Origin: Variovorax paradoxus
GTDB taxonomy: Bacteria; Pseudomonadota; Gammaproteobacteria; Burkholderiales; Burkholderiaceae_C
Assembly (NCBI RefSeq): GCF_018614955.1
Contig: NZ_JAGGNV010000036.1
Coordinates: 124,001-188,000, forward strand
Length of the DNA stretch: 64,000 nucleotides
Direction of reading: 5' to 3'
Part shown: positions 8,663 to 17,427 of the stretch, one piece after another
Numbering within the stretch: the stretch's first letter is position 1
Layout: every line of letters starts with the position of its first letter
Made by a program: the position numbers and the translations under genes
The notes under the pieces: model-generated
The model's database searches: none
What the model was told of the DNA's origin: nothing
Seen by the model: the letters and a program-made list of their open reading frames with translations, nothing else

Positions 8663-9874
8663 ATGCTCTTCTCGACCGACCGCCATGAACCGCTGAGCCT
8701 GATCGCCTGGGACGAAGCGCTGGTGCGCGAAACGATCGCGCAGATCGTGAGCGAGACGGAAGCGCGCTTTTCTCCCGGGCTGCTGTGGCCGACGCACCCC
8801 AACGACAGCGCCCGGGCTGCCCCTTCCTACATGCTCTATTGGGGCGCCTGCGGCGTGTTCTGGGCGCTTCGCTACCTGGGGGCGCGCGGCGCGTGCCGGC
8901 TGCAGGGCGACTACGCGCCCTTCGTTCATTCGCTGCTGGAGCCGAACCGGAAGGCGATGGGACACCGCGGCCCATCGGCCTTCGGCAGCTACCTGATGGG
9001 CGACACGGGCATTCAGCTGCTGCGCTACTGGAACGAGCCGTCCGGGGAGACAGCTGACGAACTGGCCAGGCTCATCGAGCAGACGATGGACCATCCCGCG
9101 CGCGAACTCATGTGGGGTTCGCCGGGCACGCTGCTCGCCGCGCTTTTTCTCCACCAACGGACTGGCGATCCGCGATGGACTCGGCTTTATCAGGCGACTG
9201 CACGCAAACTCTGGTCGCAACTCGAAGGGTCGTCGGCGTTGGGCTGCCGCTACTGGACCCAGGACCTGTATGGAGGAAGGCATACCTTCCTCGACGCGGT
9301 GCACGGCTTCGTCGCGACCGCGGCGGTACTCGTCCAGGGGCGGCAGCTGCTGGAGGACGACGAATGGGCCGCGTGGCGGCAGTGCATCGCCGACACCGTG
9401 CGGCAGACCGCGGAACGGGACGGCCCGCACGCCAACTGGCGGCCGAAGCTGGACTCCGCGCCAGTCAGGGAGTCGGCCACGAGGCTCGTCCAGTTCTGCC
9501 ACGGCGCGCCCGGTTTCGTCATCTGTCTCGCGGACTTTCCCGACGCCTCACTGGATGACCTGCTCCTGGCCGCCGGTGAAACGACATGGGCCGCCGGACC
9601 GCTGCGCAAGGGCTCCAACCTGTGCCACGGAACGGGCGGCAATGGCTACGCCTTTCTCAAGCTCTACCGCCGCTTCGGCGACGCGCGATGGCTGGAGCGC
9701 GCACGTGCATTCGCGATGCACGGCATCCGGCAGACCGACGCCGACTTCGCGAGGTGCGGCCACCTGCGCTACTCGCTCTGGACCGGCGACCTGGGCTTCG
9801 CGATCTACCTGTGGGATTGCATCGAAGGCACCGAGCGCTTTCCCACGCTCGACGTGTTCTTTGCGGATGCGTGA
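8663..9874 (+). CDS. LanC-like protein (LANCL type)
   Basis: The 403-residue protein has the helical repeat pattern of lanthionine synthetase C-like proteins. Zinc ligands are visible: Cys279 in FCHGAPG, and Cys321-His322 in LCHGTGGNGYAFL; a SLWTGDLGFAIYLWD motif follows. The HGAPG and CHGxxGN motifs resemble eukaryotic LANCL proteins, which bind zinc and glutathione and add thiols to dehydroamino acids. No precursor peptide or LanB dehydratase lies nearby, so a lanthipeptide role is unlikely. The start is uncertain: the ATG at 8663 has no clear ribosome site, and in-frame ATGs at 8603 and 8612 are alternatives. The neighbouring genes encode methylglyoxal synthase and a GST. Confidence 0.75.
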   Translation: MLFSTDRHEPLSLIAWDEALVRETIAQIVSETEARFSPGLLWPTHPNDSARAAPSYMLYWGACGVFWALRYLGARGACRLQGDYAPFVHSLLEPNRKAMGHRGPSAFGSYLMGDTGIQLLRYWNEPSGETADELARLIEQTMDHPARELMWGSPGTLLAALFLHQRTGDPRWTRLYQATARKLWSQLEGSSALGCRYWTQDLYGGRHTFLDAVHGFVATAAVLVQGRQLLEDDEWAAWRQCIADTVRQTAERDGPHANWRPKLDSAPVRESATRLVQFCHGAPGFVICLADFPDASLDDLLLAAGETTWAAGPLRKGSNLCHGTGGNGYAFLKLYRRFGDARWLERARAFAMHGIRQTDADFARCGHLRYSLWTGDLGFAIYLWDCIEGTERFPTLDVFFADA

Positions 9875-9900
9875 GCGGCCTTGTGGCATCCTTTCATTGC

Positions 9901-10665
9901 ATGAACCCCTCCGTCAAAGCCGGCCGGCGCCCGGCACGCACCGAGCGAGAAGTCCGCGTCGACTTTGCCGCCGCCTATCGCATGGCCGCGCAGAACGGCT
10001 GGGACGACACTGTCTACACCCACCTGTCGGCCAGCGTGCCCGGCGAGCCGGGCCACTACCTGCTGAACCCCTTCGGTGCGACCTTCGACGAGATCAGCGC
10101 GTCGAGCCTGGTCAAGGTGAACGTGCGCGGCGAGGTGGTCGACGGTTCGGGCGCCCGCGTCAACCCGAGCGGCTTCGCGATCCACGGCGCGGTGCACGCG
10201 GCGCGGCCCGAGGTCGAATGCGTGATTCACCTGCATACGCCCTGGGGCGTGGCCTTGTCGATGCTGCCGAACGGCTTGCAGCCGACCTCGCAGTACGCGA
10301 TGCGGCTGCACCGGCGGCTCGGCCGCCATGGCTATGAAGGGCTGGCGCTGGGCATCGATGAACAGCAGCGCCTCGTCGCGGATCTTGGTGCGCTCGACGG
10401 CCTGATCCTCGACAACCACGGCACGCTGGTCGTGGGCCACACCGTCGCCGAGGCCTGGATGCTCATGCATCTGCTGGAGCGCGCCGCGCAAGCGCAACTG
10501 CGCGCGATGGCGGCCACCGGCGGCGCTGTGCGCGTGGTCAGCGATGAACTCGCCGCACGCACCCATGGCGAATGGGTCGGCGACGGCAGCGAGTGGGACG
10601 GCGACGTGGAGTGGCCGGCCCTGCTGCGGCGGCTCGACCGCACCGCGCCCGGTTATCGTGACTGA
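9901..10665 (+). CDS. Class II aldolase/adducin family protein
   Basis: This 254-residue protein belongs to the L-fuculose-phosphate aldolase/adducin superfamily. Probable zinc ligands are His110 and His112 (VIHLHTPWG) and His173 (LDNHGTLVVG); the NPFGATFDEI segment forms the usual phosphate/substrate loop. Members are aldolases or decarboxylases acting on small hydroxy acids or sugars; the substrate here is unknown. It starts 26 bp after the LanC-like gene and is followed 30 bp later by a tautomerase gene on the same strand, so an operon is plausible. Confidence 0.8.
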   Translation: MNPSVKAGRRPARTEREVRVDFAAAYRMAAQNGWDDTVYTHLSASVPGEPGHYLLNPFGATFDEISASSLVKVNVRGEVVDGSGARVNPSGFAIHGAVHAARPEVECVIHLHTPWGVALSMLPNGLQPTSQYAMRLHRRLGRHGYEGLALGIDEQQRLVADLGALDGLILDNHGTLVVGHTVAEAWMLMHLLERAAQAQLRAMAATGGAVRVVSDELAARTHGEWVGDGSEWDGDVEWPALLRRLDRTAPGYRD

Positions 10666-10695
10666 TCGATTGAACGACTCATCTGGAGAACAAGC

Positions 10696-10899
10696 ATGCC
10701 AACCATCCGCGTCGAACTGTTCGAGGGCCGCACCGTCGAGCAGAAGCGCGCGCTCGCGCAAGCCCTGACCGAAGCCACCGTGCGCACGCTGGGCGGCTCC
10801 CCCGACGCCGTCGACATCCTGTTCTACGATATCGCGAAGCACGACTGGGCCACCGGCGGTAAGCTCTGGAGCGAGCCCGCGCCGCCGCCGGCCGGCTGA
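10696..10899 (+). CDS. 4-oxalocrotonate tautomerase family protein
   Basis: This small enzyme of 67 residues begins Met-Pro-Thr-Ile; after Met removal, the N-terminal Pro is the catalytic base of the 4-OT superfamily. The length and the beta-alpha-beta pattern (EQKRALAQALTEATVRTLG helix, then VDILFYDI strand) fit. The family isomerises unsaturated keto acids in aromatic catabolism, but no such pathway is complete here. The start has GGAGAA upstream. It follows the class II aldolase gene and converges on the MFS gene with a 6-bp gap. Confidence 0.8.
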   Translation: MPTIRVELFEGRTVEQKRALAQALTEATVRTLGGSPDAVDILFYDIAKHDWATGGKLWSEPAPPPAG

Positions 10900-10905
10900 G
10901 CGGCC

Positions 10906-12234
10906 CTACGGCCGCGCCTGCACCGGCCGCTCGTCCATATGCACCTCGGCGACCTCGCCGCCGCGCCCGATCAGCCAGGCGCACAGCGCCGACACCGCAC
11001 CCGCGAACAGCACATACATGCAGATCTGCCAGGGCGCGCCGCCGCCCGACTTGAGCAGCGCGGTCGCGATGATCGGCGTGATGCCCGAGGCGAAGATGCC
11101 GGAGAACTGGTAGACGAAGGAGATGCCGGTGTAGCGCACCTTGGCATCGAAGAGGTCGCAGAAGAGCGCAGCCTCCGGCCCGTACACCGACGCGTAGAGG
11201 ATGCCGAAGGGGACGATGATCGCAAGCCAGATCAGGAACACGTTGCCGCCGCTGTGCGTCATGAGCCAGAAGCCCGGGAAGGCGGCGACGGCCGTGATCA
11301 GCGAGCCCCACATGTAGACCCTGGGCCGGCCGAGGCGGTCGGACAGGCGGCCGAAGAAGGGGATGGTGAAGATCATCACCACGGCCGCCGCCATCACGCC
11401 CAGCAGCGCCTCGGTGCGGCTGATCTTGATCGTGCTCGTCAGGTAGTTGATCGAGAACACGCCGAAGATGTTGAAGAACACGCCGTCGATGTAGCGCGCG
11501 CCCATGCCCTTGAGCACATTGCCCGGATAGCGCCGGATCATGTCCATGAAGGGAATTCGCAGCTCGGCGTTGCGTGCCTTCACGGCCGCGAACTCCGGCG
11601 TCTCTTGCACGTGCAGGCGGATGTACATGCCCACCGCGACCATCACGCCCGAGATCAGGAAGGCGATGCGCCAGCCCCAGGCAAGGAACTGCTCGTCCGT
11701 CAGCAGAAAGGACAGCAGCGCCACCACGCCCGAAGCCATGCACAGCCCGATGGCCAGGCCGATCTGCGGCAGCGAGGCATAGAAGCCGCGCTTGTTCTTC
11801 GGCGCGTACTCGTAGGCCATCAGCACCGCACCGCCCCATTCGCCGCCGAGGCCGATGCCCTGCGCGATGCGCAGCAGCAGCAGGAGGATGGGCGCGGCGA
11901 TGCCGATCTGCGCGTAGGTCGGCACCAGCCCGATCAGGAAGGTGGCCACGCCCATGATCATCAGCGTGATGATCAGCATGCTCTTGCGCCCGATCTTGTC
12001 GCCGAAGTGGCCGAAGATCACGCCGCCCAGCGGCCTTGTCACGAAGCCCACTGCGAAGGTGGTGTAGGCCAGCAGGGTCGACACCACCGGATCGCTGCCC
12101 GGGAAGTAGAGCTTGTTGAAGACGATGCCGGCCACCACGCCGTAGAGAAAGAAGTCGTACCACTCGATGCTCGCGCCCACCAGCGCCGAAACCACCACCT
12201 TTCGAATCGCCTTTTCGTCAGTCGTCGCACTCAT
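10906..12234 (-). CDS. MFS transporter, metabolite:H+ symporter family
   Basis: The 442-residue membrane protein has about 12 hydrophobic segments. It carries the MHS (shikimate/alpha-ketoglutarate permease) motif GHFGDKIGRKS at 75-85 and the repeat RLSDRLGRP in the central loop. The N-terminal ASIEWYDFFLYG segment is also typical of this subfamily. It would import an organic acid or similar solute with protons. It lies 63 bp downstream of the GMC oxidoreductase gene on the same strand, so its substrate probably feeds that enzyme. Confidence 0.85.
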   Translation of the reverse strand: MSATTDEKAIRKVVVSALVGASIEWYDFFLYGVVAGIVFNKLYFPGSDPVVSTLLAYTTFAVGFVTRPLGGVIFGHFGDKIGRKSMLIITLMIMGVATFLIGLVPTYAQIGIAAPILLLLLRIAQGIGLGGEWGGAVLMAYEYAPKNKRGFYASLPQIGLAIGLCMASGVVALLSFLLTDEQFLAWGWRIAFLISGVMVAVGMYIRLHVQETPEFAAVKARNAELRIPFMDMIRRYPGNVLKGMGARYIDGVFFNIFGVFSINYLTSTIKISRTEALLGVMAAAVVMIFTIPFFGRLSDRLGRPRVYMWGSLITAVAAFPGFWLMTHSGGNVFLIWLAIIVPFGILYASVYGPEAALFCDLFDAKVRYTGISFVYQFSGIFASGITPIIATALLKSGGGAPWQICMYVLFAGAVSALCAWLIGRGGEVAEVHMDERPVQARP

Positions 12235-12297
12235 GTGTTTGTCTCCAATGAAGTGTCGTTGTGGATGCCCTCTGTGCGGGGCTGCGGTCTGCGGAAA

Positions 12298-13938
12298 TCA
12301 GCGGGCGTTGCGGGCGTCCTCGCGAATCAGGTCGACGGCCTTCTCGGCCATCATCACGGCCGGTGCGTTGGTGTTGCCCGACACCAGCGTGGGCATGGCC
12401 GAGCAATCGATGACGCGCAGGCCGCCGACGCCATGCACGCGCAGCCGCGCATCGACCACCGCCAGCGGATCGCTGCCCATGCGGCAGGTGCCGGTGGGGT
12501 GGAAGATGGTGGCGCCGTTGTTGCGGCAGAACTCGAGCAGGTCGGCATCGCTCGCCGCATCGGGCCCGGGCTTGACCTCGCGCTTCACGTAGGGCTGCAT
12601 CGCAGGCGATGCGGCGATGGCGCGCGCTGCCTTCACGCCGGCCACCGCGGTCGCGCGGTCGAGCTCGGTCGCGAGGTAGTTGGGCTGCATCTCCGGCGGC
12701 TCGGCCGGGTCGAGCGAGCGGATGCGGATATGGCCGCGCGACTCGGGCCGCAGCTGGCAGATCGAGAGCGTGAAGCCCGAGTAGGGATGCACCTTGCCGC
12801 CCGCCATGTCGGCCGACAGCGTGGCCACGTGGAACTGGATGTCGGGCGTGGTCGCTACCGGCCGGCCTTGCCGATCGGTGAGCGCGCGCATGAAGCAGCC
12901 GCCCTGGTTGATGCCGATCGCCAGCGCGCCGGTGCGATGCAGCAGCCATTCGATGCCGAGCTTCGCCTGGCCGACCCAGGAATTGAGCTGGTCGTTGGTG
13001 GTGATCGGCTTCGTGCACTCGTAGCCGAGGCGGATCTGCAGATGGTCCTGCAGGTTCTCGCCCACGCCCGCAAGCGCGTGCACGACCGGGATGCCCCGCT
13101 GTTCGAGCAGCGTGCGCGGGCCGATGCCCGAGAGCTGCAGCAGCTGCGGCGACTGGATGGCGCCCGCGGACAGCAGCACCTCGGCGCGGCAGCGCGCGGT
13201 CTTCGTCACGCCGCCTTGCAGGTAGCGCACGCCGGCGGCGCGGCGCCCTTCGAACACCAGGCCGGCGGCCAGCGCATCGGTCTCGATGCGCAGGTTCGAT
13301 CTGTTCTTCGCCGGCGTGAGATAGGCCTTGGCCGTGCTGCAGCGCCAGCCCTTGTGCGTGGTGAGCTGGTAGTAGCCGGCGCCTTCCTGTTCGGCGCCGT
13401 TGAAGTCCTCGGTGCGTCGAACGCTGAGCGGGCCGATCTGCTGCGCGCCATCGATGAAGGCCTCGATCAGCTCGTGCTTCGCGCCGATGTCCGACACCTT
13501 GAGCGGACCGTCGGCGCCGTGGAATGCATCGGCGCCGCGCTGGTTGCCTTCGGACTTGATGAAGTAGGGCAGCACGTCCTCGTAGCTCCAGCCTGCATTG
13601 CGGAGCGCGGCCCAGTGGTCGTAGTCCTCGCGCTGGCCGCGGATGTAGATCAGCCCGTTGATCGAGCTCGAGCCGCCCAGCGTCTTGCCGCGCGGCCAGT
13701 AGATGCGGCGCCCGTTCATGTTCGGATCGGGGTCGGTCTCGAAGCGCCAGTTGTAGGTGGGGCTCCACATCGTCTTGCCGTAGCCGATGGGCAGATGGAT
13801 CCACAGCGACTTGTCGGGCGGGCCGGCCTCCAGCAGCAGCACACGCGTCGCCGGGTCTTCGCTGAGCCGCCCGGCCAGCACGCAGCCGGCCGAGCCGGCG
13901 CCCACGACGATGTAATCGAACTCTTCTTCAACGGGCAT
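12298..13938 (-). CDS. GMC family FAD-dependent oxidoreductase (choline dehydrogenase-like)
   Basis: The 546-residue flavoenzyme starts with the Rossmann motif YIVVGAGSAGC (residues 9-19) for FAD. The GMC signatures GKTLGGSSSINGLIYIRG and SAGAIQSPQLLQLSGIGP are present, and the C-terminal active site HPTGTCRMG and GNTNAPAVMMAEKAVDLI hold the catalytic His and Asn. It would oxidise an alcohol to an aldehyde with FAD. I chose MPVEEEFDY as the start because the FAD motif follows directly; upstream Met codons (13947, 14016) lack better ribosome sites, and the last would cover the inverted repeat at 14000. It is the first gene of a two-gene operon with the MFS gene and is divergent from an IclR gene. 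Confidence 0.87.
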   Translation of the reverse strand: MPVEEEFDYIVVGAGSAGCVLAGRLSEDPATRVLLLEAGPPDKSLWIHLPIGYGKTMWSPTYNWRFETDPDPNMNGRRIYWPRGKTLGGSSSINGLIYIRGQREDYDHWAALRNAGWSYEDVLPYFIKSEGNQRGADAFHGADGPLKVSDIGAKHELIEAFIDGAQQIGPLSVRRTEDFNGAEQEGAGYYQLTTHKGWRCSTAKAYLTPAKNRSNLRIETDALAAGLVFEGRRAAGVRYLQGGVTKTARCRAEVLLSAGAIQSPQLLQLSGIGPRTLLEQRGIPVVHALAGVGENLQDHLQIRLGYECTKPITTNDQLNSWVGQAKLGIEWLLHRTGALAIGINQGGCFMRALTDRQGRPVATTPDIQFHVATLSADMAGGKVHPYSGFTLSICQLRPESRGHIRIRSLDPAEPPEMQPNYLATELDRATAVAGVKAARAIAASPAMQPYVKREVKPGPDAASDADLLEFCRNNGATIFHPTGTCRMGSDPLAVVDARLRVHGVGGLRVIDCSAMPTLVSGNTNAPAVMMAEKAVDLIREDARNAR

Positions 13939-13999
13939 TCGGGGCATCCGGGCAGTGGAACAATCGCTTCGGCCGCCCGATGCTAGGCGATCGATTTTC

Positions 14000-14014
14000 G
14001 GAACGCAATGTTCC
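14000..14014. promoter_or_regulatory. Inverted repeat, probable IclR operator
   Basis: GGAAC-N5-GTTCC is a perfect 15-bp dyad located 19 bp before the IclR gene start and about 60 bp before the divergent GMC gene. Spacing and symmetry fit an IclR-family operator. A similar GGAAT-N5-GTTCT lies before the other IclR gene near 23.94 kb. Confidence 0.55.
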
Positions 14015-14033
14015 ACTTTAGAGGTTTACCCGT

Positions 14034-14846
14034 ATGACGCGTCCTGCGCGCACTGCTGCTGCCAAGGTTTCCAAGGCTCCCGTGCCTGCTGTGGAAGAGA
14101 CCGCTTCAGGCTCTTCGGCCGAGCGAAGCCTTCGCCTTTTGGCGCTGCTGGCCAACGAAGGCCGGGCCTTGTCGCTGGCCGATCTGGCCGCGCAGCTGTC
14201 GCTGCCCAAGGGCACGGCGCATCGCATCTGCACGCAACTGCTGGCCACCGGTTTTCTGGCGCGCGATGTCGACGAGCGCTCGTTCACCGTCGGGCCGGCG
14301 CTGCGGCAACTGGCTTTCGACACGCTCAACCATGGCGTGGTGCGCGGCCTCAGGCACGAGGTGTTGTCGGAACTGGTGCGGCAGGTGGGCGAGACCTGCA
14401 ACTTCACGACGCTCGACGGTGCGCAGGTGCTCTATCTCGACCGCGTCGAAGCGCAATGGCCGTTACGGTTGACGCTCGACGTCGGCTCGCATGTGCCCTT
14501 GCATTGCACGGCCAGCGGCAAGCTCTTTCTTGCGCAGATGCCGAAGAAGGAACGCGACGCGGTGATCGACCAGATCACGCTGACGCGCATGACGGCCAAC
14601 ACCATCACCGACGCCGGCAAGCTGCGCGCCGAGTGCGAGGGCATCGCGAAGCGTGACTATTCGAGCGACCGCGAGGAGTTCATCGCGGGGCTTGTGGCGG
14701 TGGCCGTGCCGGTGCTGGATGCAGCAGGCCAGGTGCGCGCGGCGATCGCGGTGCATGCGCCTACGGCGCGGATGACGATGGAGGATGCGGTGAAGAGGAT
14801 CGGGGCGTTGAAGGAGGCGGCTTCGCGGATGACGGGGTTGCTTTGA
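14034..14846 (+). CDS. IclR family transcriptional regulator
   Basis: This is a 270-residue regulator. A flexible Ala-rich N-terminus (1-27) precedes the winged helix-turn-helix (about 28-90; LADLAAQLSLPKGTAHRICTQL is the recognition part). The IclR effector domain follows (about 105-265), with TLDGAQVLYLDRVEA, HCTASGKLFLA and the EEFIAGLVAVAVPVLD block. It most likely controls the divergent GMC oxidoreductase/MFS operon by binding the dyad at 14000-14014. The effector would be the transported substrate or its oxidation product. Confidence 0.87.
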   Translation: MTRPARTAAAKVSKAPVPAVEETASGSSAERSLRLLALLANEGRALSLADLAAQLSLPKGTAHRICTQLLATGFLARDVDERSFTVGPALRQLAFDTLNHGVVRGLRHEVLSELVRQVGETCNFTTLDGAQVLYLDRVEAQWPLRLTLDVGSHVPLHCTASGKLFLAQMPKKERDAVIDQITLTRMTANTITDAGKLRAECEGIAKRDYSSDREEFIAGLVAVAVPVLDAAGQVRAAIAVHAPTARMTMEDAVKRIGALKEAASRMTGLL

Positions 14847-14859
14847 GGCAAGGTGCTGG

Positions 14860-15456
14860 TCAAGCCACGAACATCGTCCACGGCGTCTCGCCCTCAACCA
14901 GGCCACGCCGCTTCGTAATCTGCCCCAACGCCTCTCCCGCCTCGAACCGCGCAACCATCTTCTCCGGATCGAACACCACCCCCATGAAGTTCTCCTCGTA
15001 AGCCCCGCCGGCAAAGAAGGCATCGAGCTCCTCTGCCCGTTCGAACACGTCGTGCTGCAGCTCGAGCCGATGCCCATCCGGATCCTTGTAGTAGAGCGAG
15101 ATGGTCGGCCCGTGATTGATGCACCAGTAGGGCTGGGTGTCGAGCGCGCGCAGCCGCCGGTAGGTGGCGAGCAGTTCGCCGAGCGAGGCGTAGGTGAAGG
15201 CGATGTGCTCCAGCCCCGTGTTGGCATCGCTCGCGTGGCCCAGCTCCGGCCGTGCGATCAGGCCGACGCGGTGGTGCTCGTCGTCGTAGGTCAGGAAGCA
15301 CAGCATCTCGTTGCCGAAAGCGACTCGCGCTTCCAGCACCTTCAAGTACCAGTCGCGCGAGCGTTCGAGATTCGAGACGCGCAGCACCACATGGGCGAGC
15401 TTCGCGGGGCGGATGGCGGTGCTGCGGGTGTCGGGCAGTTGTCGTGGGGTGTTCAT
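14860..15456 (-). CDS. VOC family protein (extradiol dioxygenase/glyoxalase fold)
   Basis: The 198-residue protein has paired beta-alpha-beta-beta-beta modules of the vicinal-oxygen-chelate fold. Metal ligands likely include His in LAHVVLRVSNL (about 22), His in LEHIAFTYASL (about 84), and Glu in GHRLELQHD (about 132). This resembles 2,3-dihydroxybiphenyl-type dioxygenases reduced to one domain. Its start overlaps the stop of the upstream hydrolase gene by four bases (ATGA), so the two are co-translated. Together they suggest ring cleavage followed by hydrolysis of the product, but the substrate cannot be named. Confidence 0.78.
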   Translation of the reverse strand: MNTPRQLPDTRSTAIRPAKLAHVVLRVSNLERSRDWYLKVLEARVAFGNEMLCFLTYDDEHHRVGLIARPELGHASDANTGLEHIAFTYASLGELLATYRRLRALDTQPYWCINHGPTISLYYKDPDGHRLELQHDVFERAEELDAFFAGGAYEENFMGVVFDPEKMVARFEAGEALGQITKRRGLVEGETPWTMFVA

Positions 15457-16328
15457 GGGTTGTCTTTTCTCGGTTCGGGGATGACGCGGTTCTCGATCGC
15501 GCCGATGGCTTCGATCTCGACGCGCACGACGTCGCCGGCCTGCAGATAGCGCGGCGGTTCCATCAGGCCGCCGCAGCCGGCGGGGCTGCCGGTCGCCAGC
15601 ACATCGCCGGGTTCCAGCGTGAAAGCGGTCGTGAGCTCGGCGACCATCTCGCCGATGCGATTGATCATCTCGGCGGTGTTGGCGTCCTGTCGCAACTCGC
15701 CGTTGACCCAGGTGCGGATGGAGAGCGCGTGCGGGTCGGCGATCTCGTCGCGCGTCACCAGCCAGGGGCCGAAGGGGCCGTGGGTGTCGAAGGACTTGCC
15801 CAGCGTGTGCGTCGGCGCGCGCAGCTGCCAGTCGCGCACGCTCATGTCGTTGACGACCACGTAGCCGGCGATCACTGCGTCCGCATCTTCGGCGCGCACA
15901 TGGCGGCAGCGCCGGCCGATGATCACGCCGAGCTCGCCTTCATAGTCGAACTGCTTGGAGACGAAGGGCTTGTGCACCGGGTCGTAAGGGCCCGAGATGC
16001 ACGAGACCTGCTTGTTGAACCAGACCTGGCCCGCGCCGCGCACGATGCCGGCCTTGGCGGCCTCGGCCAGGTGCGAGGCGTAGTTGCCGCCCAGGCCCAG
16101 GAACTTCTGCGGCGCGGGGATGGGTGCGCACAGTTGCACCTGCGCCAATGGCAGGCGAGGGCTTTCCTGCATGGCTTGCCGCATCCAGGCCAGGCCGTCG
16201 GCGCCGCGGGCCAGCAGCTCGCGCAGGCCGGCCGGTGCGCCGGGTTGTGCTGTGACGTCGGCGACGTCGGCGCCTTCGACCACGCCGATCTTCAGCGCGC
16301 CCTGGTGGCGGAATGTGGCGAGCTTCAT
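15453..16328 (-). CDS. Fumarylacetoacetate hydrolase family protein
   Basis: The 291-residue protein has a short N-terminal domain and a C-terminal FAH catalytic domain. KFLGLGGNYASHL begins the core, DYEGELGVIIGR carries the metal-binding Glu residues, and NDMSVRDWQ, GKSFDTHGPFGPWLV and GDVLATGSPAGCG are family motifs. Members hydrolyse or decarboxylate 2-oxo-alkenoate and acylpyruvate intermediates. It is the first gene of the FAH-VOC pair and is transcribed away from the LysR gene at 16470. Confidence 0.85.
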   Translation of the reverse strand: MKLATFRHQGALKIGVVEGADVADVTAQPGAPAGLRELLARGADGLAWMRQAMQESPRLPLAQVQLCAPIPAPQKFLGLGGNYASHLAEAAKAGIVRGAGQVWFNKQVSCISGPYDPVHKPFVSKQFDYEGELGVIIGRRCRHVRAEDADAVIAGYVVVNDMSVRDWQLRAPTHTLGKSFDTHGPFGPWLVTRDEIADPHALSIRTWVNGELRQDANTAEMINRIGEMVAELTTAFTLEPGDVLATGSPAGCGGLMEPPRYLQAGDVVRVEIEAIGAIENRVIPEPRKDNP

Positions 16329-16469
16329 GTCTTGTTGTCTCCGTGGACGTTGTCCTTGGGTTGCATGATGCGGATGGAACGACAGCCCGACAATCGGTCT
16401 TGATCGAACGCATCGTTGCGCTGGCAGAACGTTTCGCCGACGATCATCGAAGCCAAGGAGCGCGCTCAA

Positions 16470-17360
16470 ATGGAAGATCTCAACGACCTGGTGTTCTTTG
16501 CCAAGGTGGTGGAGCACCAGGGCTTCAGCGCCGCGGGCCGGCAGCTGGGCATCCCGAAGTCGCGGCTGAGCCGGCGCATCTCGCTGCTCGAAGAGCGCCT
16601 GGGCGTGCGGCTGCTGCAGCGCAGCTCGCGCCGCCTCGCGCTGACCTCGGTGGGGCAGCTGTTCTACGAGCGCTGCCAGGCCATGGTCGCGCTGGGCGAA
16701 TCGGCGCGCGAGGTGATCGAGCAGGCGGTGTCGCAGCCGCAGGGCCTCTTGCGCGTGAGCAGCCCCATCACGCTGGCGCAGTTCTGGCTCACGCCGCTGC
16801 TTCCGGCTTTCATGCGGGCCTGTCCCAAGGTCCGGCTGGTGTTGACGGTGAGCAACCGCCGCGTCGATCCGCTGGAGGAGCACATCGACGTGGTGCTGCG
16901 CGTGCGCAGGCCGCCCTTCGACGACTCCAGCCTCGTGGTGCGGCAGTTGGGCACGACCCACGATGTGCCGGTGGCGAGCCCGTCCTTGTTCGACGTCCAC
17001 GGCGCGCCCGACGACGTGCAGGCGCTGGCGGGCTGGCCCACGCTGTCGCTGCCGGCCGTGGGCGAGCGCTACACGTGGCTGCTGCGGCGCGGTGACGAGG
17101 CCGTCGAGTTCGCGCACGAGCCGCGTCTCGTCACCGACGACATGTTCGCGCTCAAGCACGCGGCGCTCGAAGGCATGGGCGTAGCGCTGCTGCCCGAGAT
17201 CATCTGCCGCGATGAGCTGAACGACGGCAGATTGAGGCGCGTGCTGCCCGAGTGCGCCTGCACCGCGAGCGAGATCCAGGCCGTGTTTCCCACGCGCCGC
17301 GGCATGCTGCCGGCTGTGCGTGCGCTGGTGGATTTCCTCGCGCTCCACCGGCCGGGCTGA
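16470..17360 (+). CDS. LysR family transcriptional regulator
   Basis: This 296-residue LysR regulator has an N-terminal winged helix (1-60; FAKVVEHQGFSAAGRQLGIPKSRLSRRI) and a substrate-binding effector domain (about 90-290). The N-terminus MEDLNDLVFF with AAGRQLGIPKSRLS is typical of the subgroup that regulates small catabolic operons. The ATG at 16470 was chosen for AAGGAG 10 bp upstream. It is divergent from the FAH/VOC operon, which it probably controls; the 141-bp gap between them would hold the operator. Confidence 0.87.
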   Translation: MEDLNDLVFFAKVVEHQGFSAAGRQLGIPKSRLSRRISLLEERLGVRLLQRSSRRLALTSVGQLFYERCQAMVALGESAREVIEQAVSQPQGLLRVSSPITLAQFWLTPLLPAFMRACPKVRLVLTVSNRRVDPLEEHIDVVLRVRRPPFDDSSLVVRQLGTTHDVPVASPSLFDVHGAPDDVQALAGWPTLSLPAVGERYTWLLRRGDEAVEFAHEPRLVTDDMFALKHAALEGMGVALLPEIICRDELNDGRLRRVLPECACTASEIQAVFPTRRGMLPAVRALVDFLALHRPG

Positions 17361-17427
17361 GCGGCGCTGCACTGCCTCTCGCTAAGATCGCGCCGTCCCA
17401 CGCCGCCACTCCCGACAAGGAACCCCA

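Noticed and set aside
8663..9874. Lanthipeptide biosynthesis cluster
   Set aside because: No precursor peptide, dehydratase, transporter or immunity gene within reach; only the cyclase-like gene is present.
10939..13986. Plus-strand open frame of 1015 codons opposite the MFS and GMC genes
   Set aside because: His/Arg/Asp-rich shadow; both opposing genes are well supported.
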